From contig MU631404.1 of NCBI GenBank assembly GCA_026770615.1, positions 112,510 to 136,383 on the forward strand: a stretch of 23,874 nt of DNA. The letters are read 5' to 3'. A program made the position numbers and the translations under genes. Positions within the stretch are counted from its first letter, which is position 1, and each line of letters opens with the position of its first letter. The stretch comes from Pavlovales sp. CCMP2436. Taxonomy: Eukaryota > Haptophyta > Pavlovophyceae > Pavlovales. Of this stretch, positions 8,801 to 18,078 are shown one piece after another. Under the pieces are notes generated by a model. That model had not been told where the DNA came from. It was given only the letters and a program-made list of their open reading frames with translations, and made no database searches.

Positions 8801-11393
8801 CGCGCTCGAGTTCGGCGGCGGCGCGGAGCTGCGGGAGCGGAGCGTGTCGATGCGCGAGCTAGAGTTGGAGCGCAGCGAGTGGGCGGCGGAGATGGAGCGG
8901 CGCGCCGCGCAGGCGGACGCGGATGCGGCGCGCGCGCGCGAGCTCAGCCAGGCCGCTGTCGCCGCTGTCGCGGCAGCGGCGGCGGCCGGGGCGGCACTCG
9001 CGCGCGGCGAGGGTGAGCGGGCGCTGGCCGAGCGCGATGCGCGGCTCTCGGAGCGCGACGCGCGGCTCCTGCAGGCGGGCGCGCAGCTGGCCGAGGCGCA
9101 CGTGCGCTCCGCCCAGCTGCGCGACGAGCTCGTGCGCGAGCGCACGCGGCGCACGCAAAAGGACAACGCGGCGCTCCTTCTGGTCAACCAGCTCGAGACG
9201 GCGCAGGGCTCGCGCGCGCAGCAGCAGGCGCAGGCGCAGCTCGCAGCCGAGGAGGCGGACACCTTGCGCGCGGCGCTCGAGCACGCAGCGGACGCGGCGG
9301 CGGACGCGGCGGCGGCCGCCTACGCGGGGGCGGGCGAGCGCACCGATCTGGCAGAATCACTGCGCGCGCGCGAGGCCGAACACGCGCAGCACCTCGCGCG
9401 AATCGAGACCGAGCACGCGCGGCACCTCGCGCGGCTTGGCGCGGAGGCGGCCGAGCGCGAGCGGTCGGTCGTGTCGATGGCTGCGGTGGCTCTCGCCGCC
9501 GCACTGGCTGACGGCGACGCACGCGCGGCCAAGGCAGACGCGCGCGAGCTCGAAATGTGGCGCGAGGTGCGCGACGCGCGCGGGCGCGCAGGCGCGGCGG
9601 AGCAGCGGCACCTCGGCGCGAGCCGCGCGCTGGCCGCGGCGACGGTGGAGCTGGCCGATGCGGCGGCCGGCAGGGAGCGCTCGTCCGCGCGCCTCGCCGA
9701 GACGCGCGCCCGGGCGCGTGCACGCGCTGCCGAGCTTGCAGAGAGTCTGGGCGTGCGCGAAGAGCAGCTGCAGCGCATCCTCGGCGTGCGTGCGCTTGGG
9801 CCGGTGCACGCCGCGCTCGACAACGCCGGCGTGTACGAGGCTAAGGAGGACGCGCACCTCGCGCCGCTGGCCGAGCAGGCCATCCGGCTGGCCGTGGGGC
9901 TCGACGAGGCGCACGAGCACAGCAAGCGCGTGCGCCTACTGGTCGCCACGCTGGGCAGGGAGAACGATCGGCTACACGCACGCACCAACGGGCTGGTGAA
10001 GCGGCAGCTGCTCTACCATTCGAGCGCATCGGCCTCGCCAAGCTCTCTCTCCGCCCTCGCCGCCCTCTCCGCCCCCGCCTCCTCCTTTACCTCTGTCACT
10101 GCTTCTGCCACTGCCACAGCTTCCGGCTCTGCCACGGCCTCCGTCTCTACTTCTGTCTCCGTCGTGCTGCCCGCGCCCTCGGCGTTGCCGGCCTCTGCCG
10201 ACGACGCACCCGCACCCAATGGCAGCGCGCCAGCGGCCGACGACGACGAGTGGGACGCGGGCGAGCAGTCAGCCTCGGCCTCGCTCTCGACCAGCGACAA
10301 CCCGCAACCCGCGGAGCTGTTGACCTCCAAGGCCTGGATCGGCAAGCTCGTCGACGTGGCGCGCCGACTGCACGACCAACAGGCTGCAGAGGAAGTCGAG
10401 GCCGTCAACCGGGGGCACGCGCGCGTCAGGCTGGGCGTGGAGAAGCTCGAGCGCGAGTTGCTGCTGCACGCGCCCTCCGCGGTGCACGTGGTCCTCGCCG
10501 GCGCGCCTCAGCTGCCGCAGGGTCTCATGGACGGGGTACGCGCCACTCGTCCTTCTACCGCCCTGCCTTTCGGCCCGAGCGCGCGTGCGCCCCGGCTCAC
10601 CTACGACTACACTACCACTCACCTGCGCGGCCACTCACCTGCGCCGCCCCTCCCTCTGCCTGCCCGTGTGCGCAGGAGGCGTGTGAGCAGGCGCAGGCAA
10701 TCCGCTCGGATGCGGAGATCAACCAGGGGCTACGCCTGCAGATGCGCACGCTGCAGGTGCGCGCCAAGGCCCGCCGCGCCCACCACCCGCCGCGCTCCCC
10801 CCTCGTTCTCACCGCCTCCCCCTCGCCTACGCCACCTTGCCCCACCCTCCCCCCTTCTCCCGCAGGCGCGCATCGGCATCGAGCGGCTACAGCAGACGCG
10901 GCGCCTCGACCGTGAGCTCGCGCAGGAGCGGGCCAAGGCCAAGGCGGCGCTGAGTAAGGAGGGCGAGTGGCTCAAGATGCGTGCGCAGCGGCGCGTCGAC
11001 GTGGAGAGCTCGGCTGCGCGTGCGCTGCCGCTGATTCTCGACGACGTGGACAGCGCGACCGAGCGGATTGCGCTTATCCTCGAGGGCGTGCGCCTCCCCG
11101 ACTCGGCCTTCGCCGTGCCGGGCGTGCCACCCGCGCCCGCCATCACCAACCTAGACGGCGGCGATTTCTCTGTGACTGTGTGCTACCGCAGCCAACTCAG
11201 GGCCGACCACAACAAGACGCACGTCTTCAACTACACATCGCACGACGATGGGACGCACGACGCATTCACGCTGAATCTCGTCAAGCAGACTCTCGATTTG
11301 CTGCATATCAACCCAAACGCCGATGCACGGGCTAAGGAGTGGGCGCTGAGCTCCGAGAACCTCGCGGACGAGAAGACCACGCGGCGGAGATGA
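5892..11393 (+). CDS. Long coiled-coil protein with axonemal dynein light chain (p28)-like segment
   Basis: Proposed exons are 5892-7000, 7193-10535, 10676-10756 and 10866-11393. All introns are GT-AG and the joins keep frame, giving 1,686 residues. Residues 1-260 look disordered (Ser/Ala/Arg) and include a duplicated AAELVARPHT. Residues 262-330 form a compact segment (SPSEWEEIFKWTG, LALHRLLDLML). Residues 339-400 (FEREQPVYETIRAEL, then KCREQGWLLERIFQRYDDHL across intron 1) resemble the p28/axonemal dynein light chain domain of AXDND1-like proteins. A Glu/Ala/Arg-rich coiled coil follows to about 1310, then a Ser/Thr/Ala stretch (about 1312-1415), more helix, and a conserved-looking C-terminus (DFSVTVCYRSQL, LNLVKQTLDLLHI). 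A flagellar or cytoskeletal structural role is inferred, not shown. The start is uncertain; in-frame ATGs at 6042, 6126 and 6219 are alternatives. No break is seen. Confidence 0.7.
7001..7192 (+). other. Intron 1 of the coiled-coil gene, with CA/TG microsatellite
   Basis: The donor CG|GTACGTGC and acceptor GATCGCAG|TATC join a split Arg codon and continue as RIFQRYDDHL in the frame of exon 2. The later AG at 7201-7202 would break the frame. A (CA)n run (7016-7040) is followed at once by GTGTGTGTG, an AT run and (TG)n runs to about 7118. The RNA could therefore fold back on itself. Confidence 0.8.
10536..10675 (+). other. Intron 2 of the coiled-coil gene
   Basis: Donor GACGGG|GTACGC and acceptor GTGCGCAG|GAGGCG, phase 0, 140 bases. 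Exon 3 (27 codons, EACEQAQAIRSDAEINQGLR) continues the coiled-coil pattern only in the spliced frame. Reading through would give an Arg/Pro-rich stretch unlike the rest of the protein. Confidence 0.8.
10757..10865 (+). other. Intron 3 of the coiled-coil gene
   Basis: Donor CTGCAG|GTGCGC and acceptor TCCCGCAG|GCGCGC, phase 0, 109 bases, with a C/T-rich 3' half typical of a polypyrimidine tract. Exon 4 resumes with ARIGIERLQQTRRLD, again helical and charged. Confidence 0.8.
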
Positions 11394-11838
11394 CTCATCC
11401 AGATGAGGCCGCACTGAGCTTTGAGGGGTGGTTAAAACACACTTCGTCTTTGGTAGCTACATATGCTTAGACAACTGATTTCGACGGGATCGTCAAGGCC
11501 TCTGAAGTTAGGGGTAGTTTCATGCAAAAATCCCCGAGTACAAAAATACTGTAGCCCGGGACACTGTATACTGTAGTACAAGTTTTCCAGGCAGGCGGTA
11601 GGATTCACAGCATTTTTTTATTACGGAAGACTGAGGTTGCGAGGCTGTCGGTGCCGCTGCGATGAGGGCCACTTCAGGATGAAGTCTGAGGCCGCTGTGG
11701 CCTGTGGGCTGACGCTGCCAGCACCAAATATGCCAGGCGAATTCGGCATCGTACTAGGCAGACCAAGCGTGCTGCGCCTGCAGTGGTTCATCGCTAAAAA
11801 AAATCAGTTCACGCATGGGCCAGTTTTCCCTCTGAAAA
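11394..11838. other. Intergenic region, no gene recognised
   Basis: Moderate GC, with no coding signal I trust. A 71-codon open frame ending at 11852 has no ATG at its 5' end and no recognisable features. The 3' UTR of the coiled-coil gene presumably occupies the first part. Confidence 0.45.
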
Positions 11839-11943
11839 CGGTCGTGGCATGAAGCCGCGTAGGCCCGCCACCTGGGCGATCACTGGCTGAATTCGTCGGC
11901 CGTACACATCAGATTTGCCTGACTGCTACTGCCTGTCTTCCTA
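11839..11943 (+). repeat. 105-bp direct repeat, left copy
   Basis: Identical to 14797-14901 except for three substitutions, in the same orientation. It begins CGGTCGTGGCATGAAGCCGC and ends TGCCTGTCTTCCTA. It sits 20 bases before the first ATG of the retroelement frame. The similarity stops sharply at both edges, so it behaves as a terminal repeat. Confidence 0.85.
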
Positions 11944-11962
11944 TCAAGTAAGTCCCTCCCCA

Positions 11963-14820
11963 ATGGCAGCGGTCATCCCGGGCCTAGACATGACCAACCG
12001 TCTCGTTGTCGGCGTCACGGAGATGGAGGAGGCATACCGAGGACTCAAGACCGACAAGGCACAGGGTGCCACGCCCTGGCGATACGAGTACCTCATCCCA
12101 CTCGCCCCGACGGAGCCTTTCGTGGGCGACGCTGCACGCCACGTGCTCGGGTCGCACGCCTGGCTGTCATCATCCTTCGCCAACGGCGATCTGCACCCCT
12201 GGTTCTACTTCGTCTTCTACGCCGCACGGTGCGTGCCACTCCGCAAGTGTGCGGTCCAGGCCGGCGTCGCGGAGTCCAGTCGGCATCTCGCGCGCGCTGA
12301 GACGGGGTCTCACCAAGGGAGTCTTCCTCAACAAGGGCCTTCGCGGCGAGATCGAGGACTACCTCTTCCCGCTGCAGCTGAGAGTGCTCGTCTCGGCAGG
12401 CGGGACGAAGCTCATCTTTGGCGTGCGCGAGCTCCTCGAGAACCCCAGCTTCTGCATCGCTGGCTCCGACATCTACAACGCGTTCAACGAGGGCGACCGC
12501 GCAGAGATGGTGGCGCGCACCCTCGCCAGCTCTTCCGGCCTTGCCCCGCTCGCACGCCTCTTCTACGCCACGCTTGCCCCCAAGTACCCCATCTTCATCA
12601 GCAGCAAGGGCGGAGGCTTGACGCCCATGGGCAGGGACGGCGAGACGGGTGTCGCCCAAGGGTCGGTGGAGGGCGGAGTCGCCTTTGCGATCTCCATCCA
12701 CCCGAGCTACAGGTGCTGGACGCAGAGCTGCGGCCATACGGTGGAGGCGCTCGGGCCGGCCACGACGATGTACGGGCGGTCGGCCCGCCCCATATCGTCT
12801 TCCCGGCGATGCAGCGCTTCCATGACGCGCTCTTCGCGTGGCTCGGCCTCGTCGTGCAACCGGCCAAGTGCGAGTGCTGGATCGATGAGGCCCACATCGA
12901 TTCCCTCGACACCCACCGCGGCCTGGTGACGCGCAGCCACCTACTCGACGGCGTGACTCCGTACTACGGCGTCATGTGCTACGGCATCCCCATCGGGTCG
13001 GAGGAGTACATTAAGCTTGCCCTAGCTGGCAAGTGTGACGAGATCGCATGCATCTCAACCAAGCTAATCACTTCGCTAAGCTCGTCACACAAGCAACAGC
13101 TGTGGCTCTTGACCCTCTTGTCCACGGCGCGCAAATTCGAGTACTTTGCGCGGCACTGCTACCCGGACCACTCGCGCGAGGCATGCACCCGCTTCGACGC
13201 GATCATCCACGCGCAGGCGACGCACGCGCAAGAGTCTCGCTCGACGACGATCAGTTCGCGACCGCCCGCCTCGCGCTTCCCCGCCACTACCGTGGCGCCG
13301 GATTTCGGCGAATGGTCGACATCGCGCCGGCCGCCTTCTGTGGTGCCATGGTGCAGGTGGTGCCAGCCTTTCTCGACGTGTGGGCCGACGCGACCAACCC
13401 GGCCAGCGGCGTCACGCAGCGCGGGATGCTCGAGCTGCCGCAAGTCGAGCGTACGGTGGGGCGGAAGTCCTTTGTGGACATGCAGCAGCACGGCTGGCGC
13501 GCGTACCAGCTGCCATCTTCCGGGGCAGGCTCTCTGCCACCGCCGCTACAGGGACAGGCCTTCCGCCGCTGCTGATTGCTGTTGCAGCAGGAGGCCGGCA
13601 TCGCCACAGGAGCGGGGCCCAACGGAGATCGGCCAATCTCTGTGCTCCACCTACCTCCAGAGGAAGCATGGCCGACGGCGCGCAGGAGCGCCGGCAGGCT
13701 GTGCCTCAACATGCAGAAGGACCTCACCGACGACCTGGAGGCTCACCGGTACGACGTGCTCAAGATGCAGATCAACGCGCGACACCGCAGCGATCGCGCC
13801 GTACACCACTTCAGGAGCCTCGATCGCAACAGCTCCGCCTGGGTCGCTGCACTACCGGGCGGCTACGGGCTCTGCAACACCGGTGAGTGGGTGGAGATCA
13901 CCGCGCGCTTCTTCGGCGTCCAGAGCCCCACCTGTGCCGACCTCGTCGCGCGCGGCGCGCGGCTCGTCGGCCACCTCATCGACGCGTTCGGAGACAACCT
14001 CGTCGCAGCCACGGGCGCAGGCGTCACCGACGACCACATCGCCAAGCTCCGGCACGACCCGATCCTCGCCCTCCTCGCGGAATTCGCGAGGTCCGTGGGT
14101 GCGTTCGCGCGCACCGAGGTTGGAGACATCTTTGGCTCGGTGCTCGCCGCCAACCCAGCGGCCTACCACCTCTACTACGGCGGAGTCGGCCGGCCGGCGA
14201 CCCGGCCGAAGGTCGACAGTTACGCCGAGTACGACCACTGGGGTGGGCGTGCAGTCCCGCGGCTATTCGAACTCAAGACCATCGCGTTCTGCCATACTCG
14301 GTACAAAGACACCGACGGGCAGTACCCGCAGGGCGCGGTGGACAGGCGCGCCGACGCGCTACCTGGCGAGCGCATCAAGGAACTCATCAAGCTCGACCGC
14401 GACTTCTTTCACACACCAGCCGGGCAGACTGGCCCAATGGAGGTCCGCGCGCTGACCTTCTGCCCCCCAGGCGGCGACCCGTTCACTGCTCTCGCAGTTG
14501 GCGCCTTTGGGGAGTTTCCGGTCGGCTTGGAAACGCTGGTCGCCGACTTCGCCAGCATGGGCGCACGCGCACTGCGAGGGCGCATGAGAGCTCCCTCCGA
14601 ACAGCTCGCACGTACCGCCCTCCTGTGGAAGATGCGGCAGGAGATCGGCATGTGCGCCTTGCGTGGACACGCAAAGGTCATCATAGCGCGCGCGCGTATG
14701 GAGAACATCGGTGGCGGCGGCGCGGCACACGGTGGCGCAGACGACGACGGCACCGAGGAGTGGGCTGAGGGCGTATACCACCAACGACAAGAGACGCGGT
14801 CGTGGCATGAAGCCGCGTAG
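11963..14820 (+). pseudogene. Retrotransposon reverse transcriptase with C-terminal PD-(D/E)XK-like endonuclease, broken
   Basis: Fragments in three frames read as one non-LTR-type polyprotein. From the ATG at 11963: TDKAQGATPWRYEYL. After a frame change near 12265: the fingers and palm (GISRALRR, then FCIAGSDIYNAFNE as motif A with its Asp, then GETGVAQGSVEGGVAFAI as motif B). After a change near 12705: GHDDVRAVGPP at the motif C position (usual form YADD), then LGLVVQPAKCECW. A change near 13230 leads to the last frame, which has a TGA at 13573. The C-terminal part carries DAFGDN, RPKVDSY and LFELKTIAFC, matching the Asp...Glu-x-Lys layout of restriction-like endonucleases of R2/CRE-type LINEs. 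Three frameshifts and one stop make it inactive. It ends inside the right 105-bp repeat. Confidence 0.75.
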
Positions 14821-14901
14821 GCTCGCCACCTGGGCGATCACTGGCTGAATTCGTCGGCCATACACATCAGATTTGCCTGACTGCTGCTGCCTGTCTTCCT
14901 A
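14797..14901 (+). repeat. 105-bp direct repeat, right copy
   Basis: Partner of 11839-11943 (102 of 105 identical). Its first 24 bases encode the last codons of the retroelement frame (HEAA and the TAG at 14818-14820). Sequence upstream of the left copy does not resemble the element's coding end. The left copy is therefore not simply the tail of a tandem element. Confidence 0.85.
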
Positions 14902-14905
14902 AAGA

Positions 14906-14945
14906 GGAAGTCGTAGTCTAACAAAATTAAGGAAGTCGTAGTCTA
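14906..14945 (+). repeat. Short tandem repeat after the retroelement
   Basis: GGAAGTCGTAGTCTA occurs twice (14906-14920 and 14931-14945), separated by ACAAAATTAA. It directly follows the right 105-bp repeat. Short 3' tail repeats are common in non-LTR retrotransposons, so it may mark the 3' end of the element. Confidence 0.5.
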
Positions 14946-15149
14946 AAAGAAAATATCTGGTCACAGCCCCAAAAAGCCAACTTTCACTTAGCTCGCACTT
15001 TACTATAATAATCTAATACAATTTATCAGCTTGATGATTTGTCACACCGCCCCAGCAAGAACCCCCGGCTATGTACATTATGTAATATACTTGAACTTGA
15101 CACACCGCCAGCTAGAATCCCCCTTTATAAAATTAATTTCCGTCCATGA
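14946..15149. other. AT-rich spacer
   Basis: No gene is seen. The sequence CACACCGCC occurs twice (near 15043 and 15101), each followed by a GAACCCCC/GAATCCCC-like segment. This may be a short diverged duplication. Confidence 0.4.
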
Positions 15150-15756
15150 CTGTACGGCTGCGAATCCTGGGTCCTGACCTCAAAGCTGCGGCAAAGGCTG
15201 AGCGCGTTCCACAACCGCTGCGTGCGAGCGATGGCGAGGAAAAAGCCGCTGCGCGCTTCCTCCTCCGACTACATCTTCAAGTACGCTGCCCTCGCGCCGC
15301 CGGCTCTTAGAAAGCCCCGCAGGGCCCCCGGGGGCCCCGCCGGAGGCGCCTATGTGACTAACATATAACTAACTTGTCACATAGCCCGGGGGCCCACGGG
15401 GCCCCACGGATACCGCGGATAATCCCCGTACGTTACGCCTTTTCTAAGAGCCGGCGCGCCGCAGTACGTCGCCCTCGGCGTCACAGACATCGACCAGTAT
15501 ATTTCCAATCGGAAATTACGCTGGGCGGGACACGTGATGCGCATGAGCATGTCGAGACTTCCTCGCATGTTCATGACATCGTGGGTCAATGCACCGCGAC
15601 GCAACGGGCGACCGCTGATCACCTACGGACACGACCTAACTCGCGAGCTCAAAAACGTCGGCTTCAACCTTGACGGGCAAGCAGTCGGCGTTGGCGTCTC
15701 GACGAGCTGGGGCAAGGACGCACAAGACAAGGAAGGCATCCTGACGCAAACGACGA
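15150..15756 (+). pseudogene. LINE reverse transcriptase C-terminal fragment
   Basis: The frame reads LYGCESWVLTSKLRQRL, then FHNRCVRAMARKK, and after an insertion QYISNRKLRWAGHVMRM, RLPRMFM and APRRNGRPLITYGHDL. This block order (YG.E.W.L, FHNRC.R, RLRW.GHV.RM, GRP) is characteristic of the end of RTE/L2-like LINE polymerases. The fragment starts after an in-frame TGA at 15147, has no polymerase core, and is split by a 157-base MITE. It is a 5'-truncated remnant of a LINE distinct from the element at 11963. Its 3' side ends where the TIR-bearing composite element begins. Confidence 0.8.
15299..15455. mobile_element. 157-bp palindromic MITE with 15-bp TIRs
   Basis: The ends are perfect inverted repeats GCCGGCTCTTAGAAA (15299-15313) and its reverse complement (15441-15455), flanked on both sides by GCGCC (15294-15298 and 15456-15460), a 5-base target duplication. 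Removing the element and one GCGCC rejoins the LINE reading frame (ALAP to QYVALGV). The interior also folds: TATGTGAC pairs with GTCACATA around an AT-rich loop, with GGGCCC-rich stems outside. No coding capacity. A non-autonomous fold-back element is the best fit. Confidence 0.85.
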
Positions 15757-15783
15757 GGATATTAAAAAACAGAGTGGGCGAAA
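15757..15783 (+). repeat. Outer terminal inverted repeat, left
   Basis: GGATATTAAAAAACAGA then GT and GGGCGAAA. It pairs with the reverse complement of 22488-22514; only the central GT/TG differs. It abuts the end of the LINE fragment. Confidence 0.7.
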
Positions 15784-15922
15784 CTCCCTGTTCTTTTTCG
15801 AATGAAACTCCCTACAGTCTAGACATCATTTTTAGCAGGTCTTCGTTTTTAGCAGAAACGCACCCACGCGCGGGAATGCGCATGGGCCTGTTTGGCATCT
15901 GTCGCGCTCGGCGCGGCCGCTG

Positions 15923-17559
15923 ATGCGGCCGCTCGCGGTGCGCTTGGGCGTGGCGACCTCGTCGCCCTCCCTCTTATACCGCCGGCCTCGGCTGCTCCCG
16001 GCGCTCGTCTGCAGCGCGTTCATCTGCGGCCTCGCAATCGTCGCTCCGGCGCGCTCCCTCGCTGCGCCCGACACGCGCCCCCCGTTGGCGACCTTCTGCT
16101 CGAGAGGCACGGCTGGCGGCAAGTACGGCCTCGCGCCGAAGGCCGAGTGGCACACGGTGAAGCAGACCAAGGAGGGGCAGCTCATCGAGGCGACTGAGTG
16201 GGCCAACGAGCAGGTGCCTGGCGGGTCCGCGGCATCGCGCGCGAATGCGGCCGACAACGAGAAGGACGAGGACGACAACAAGCGCTGGCCTTTGCTTACG
16301 TTCTCGATCATCCGCTACCGCCTCGATCAGGAGGGCAAGCCGGAGCGGCGCGACCTCACCGTGATGACCGCCAAGGAGGAGTGCCATCTCGTCACGTGGC
16401 TCAACAAGTGCGGCGACATCGGCAAGCCGATCAAGGATCTCGCCACGATGGGCCTGTGGTGCTCGCCGTGGGCAACCACGGGTCGCGGTACGACGACGAG
16501 GTGCTCGCCGCCTTCGGGCACGCCGAGAGCGAGTACGGCATCCAAATCTTCACGGAGGAGCCGAACACGTCCCAGTTCCTGCAGGTGCGCGCTAGCTGTC
16601 TCGCGTCTCATTTTTTTTTGCAGGCAACTCATTGTTTTTTTGGCCCTCTGTGCGCAGGCGCTCGACCAGTACAACAAGAAGTTCCACGACTCTTATTAGA
16701 AGACCCTCCACGCGTACAGGATGGCGTGCCAGGAGCGCCACGGTAAGCCGCCGTCGATGGGCCTGGTCGACTTCTTTTCCATCCTAAGCGGCTCTGGAGA
16801 ACTCAACATCCCGGGCGCATGTGGTTCATCTGGTGTGACTCGATCGACGTCATTAACGCGTGGAGGAAGGTCGGTATCTGCGGCAACGTGCTCGCCCCCG
16901 AGGGCATCTGCCGCGACGGCTTCATCGACCAGCACGACCCGACCGTGAGCCGCGTGACCTCTGCCAACGCCGGGCCATCAACTGCCAGCGCCCCCGCTGC
17001 CGACTCGCCGCCCCCCTCGCCGACGACGGGGCCCATCGGCTCGCCGGCGTTCAGCGAGTACGTGTGAACACCCGAGGGCGTGGCATCGGGCAGCAACGAG
17101 GCCCTGTTAGGCAAACACGCGCGCGCACGCGAGCTCGACGCGCACAACCGCAGCTAGCCGCCCAAGTTCCGCAAAATCTTCGACCCTTCAGCCGAGGGGC
17201 TGCTGCCCATCCCCGAGCGCGTGGTCCGGCAGCCCGCAGACGCGGAGCACACTCGCCTGGACAGCCAGTCTGGCTCCATGTCGCTCCACAACATGGCGCA
17301 GCAGAAGGCCGAGCGGCGCGACGCGCAGGCCGCGAAGCAGGCGCAGGTAGATGCTACCAAGGCGTCGCGCGAGCAGAAAAAGCTGGATGAGATCGCCAAG
17401 CTCGCTGAGCTCGAGGGCAAGTTCGCGCGGTGCGAGACAGTGTGCGCGTGCGGCGTCGCACCGTGCGTGGTGGCAAAGGCGAAGCGCTGCCCGACGTGCC
17501 GCACGATCGCCGAGTATAGGGCGCGCGTGCGGGAAGGCGGCATGCTCTGCTGCGCGTAA
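15923..17559 (+). pseudogene. pogo/Tc5-type DDE transposase, broken and internally deleted
   Basis: N-terminal part from the ATG at 15923. About residues 150-175 (TAKEECHLVTWLNKCGDIGKP) match the HTH_Tnp_Tc5/CENP-B-type motif. Near 16455 the frame changes and jumps straight to VVLAVGNHGSRYDDEVL, so the segment with the first catalytic Asp is missing. In VGNHGSR a Gly stands where the family has its second catalytic Asp. EEPNTSQFLQ is followed by a 73-base GT-AG intron (16585-16657), then ALDQYNKKFHDSY, equivalent to the family's T..LQPLD...F block. Further damage: TAG at 16697, a frame change near 16812, stops at 17065 and 17155. The DVINAWRKVGI block is the usual FRKTGI region. The Cys-rich tail (CACGVAPC, KRCPTC) ends at 17559. 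Inactive. Confidence 0.75.
16585..16657 (+). other. Intron in the pogo-like transposase pseudogene
   Basis: TTCCTGCAG|GTGCGCGC ... GTGCGCAG|GCGCTC, phase 0, T-rich 3' half. Splicing joins FLQ to ALDQYNKK, restoring the family's LQ-x-LD motif. The transposase was apparently spliced when active. Confidence 0.65.
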
Positions 17560-17948
17560 GGCTCTGGTGGCAGAGGCAGAGGCTCGCTCAGCTCCTCCCA
17601 CCGCGACACCCGCGGCTGAGTGATGTGGCCCAACTTGAAGTACAACACTAAACGACTTGTAGAACACTAGTAGACAGTATGGCAAGCGTACTCAAAGCAA
17701 AATTGGCCGCACAACGGTGCTTAGGCTCTCTGCTAAATATGAAGTACGAATTTTCGAAATCTGCTAAAAGTACGAGTCGGTGGACCGCTTGGCATCGCGG
17801 AAGTTGATTGATTCACGATCTGCGCTTAGGACACAGCCCAGCCATCACCACGACGAGGCCACAAACCAACTCTTGAACAACGTTCGAAAAAAAAAACCGT
17901 TGTGTGTCGGCTGTTTAAAAAAAACCGGCAAAATCGTGCAAAAATGAA
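17560..17948. other. 3' region of the pogo-like element
   Basis: No gene is seen. The sequence is moderately AT-rich and ends in the right TIR of the pogo-like element (about 17940-17958). Confidence 0.5.
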
Positions 17949-17981
17949 GTCTAGACTGTATTCTTTTTCGAATGACGCTTC

Positions 17982-18032
17982 CGAAAAAGGAAGCTTTCTT
18001 CCCGCTTTCTTCCCGGACTGAGTCCGAGAGCT
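17982..18032 (+). repeat. Subterminal inverted repeat, left
   Basis: CGAAAAAGGAAGCTTTCTTC through GACTGAGTCCGAGAGCT pairs with the reverse complement of 22453-22492. The left copy carries an extra tandem CTTTCTTCCCG (11 bases) and one substitution. The segment CCGGACTGAGTCCG is itself a near-palindrome. Confidence 0.75.
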
Positions 18033-18078
18033 GCACTGCGTCTATGCGTGGCCTCGTCTTCCAAGCGTCCTCACTCTC

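Larger units (their letters stand above)
15813..17960 (+). mobile_element. pogo-like (Tc1/mariner superfamily) DNA transposon
   Basis: TA at 15813-15814 and 17959-17960 flanks inverted ends beginning CAGTCTAGAC. The TIR continues as (A/T)TCATTTTT, so about 18 of 19 bases match. A TA target duplication and CAG...CTG termini are typical of pogo/Tigger elements, and the enclosed pseudogene is a pogo-type transposase. Joining the flanks at TA leaves a 24-base tandem duplication (TTCTTTTTCGAATG core at 15791 and 17961) in the left end of the surrounding P-like element. The pogo insertion is therefore younger than that element. Confidence 0.8.

Noticed and set aside
7205..9262. 685-codon open frame on the minus strand
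   Set aside because: It is antisense to the GC-rich Ala/Glu/Arg coiled-coil exon and encodes a Ser/Ala/Arg-rich stretch without domains. Such shadows are expected from this composition.
11637..11852. 71-codon open frame before the retroelement
   Set aside because: No ATG start, no recognised motif, and it runs into the 105-bp direct repeat.
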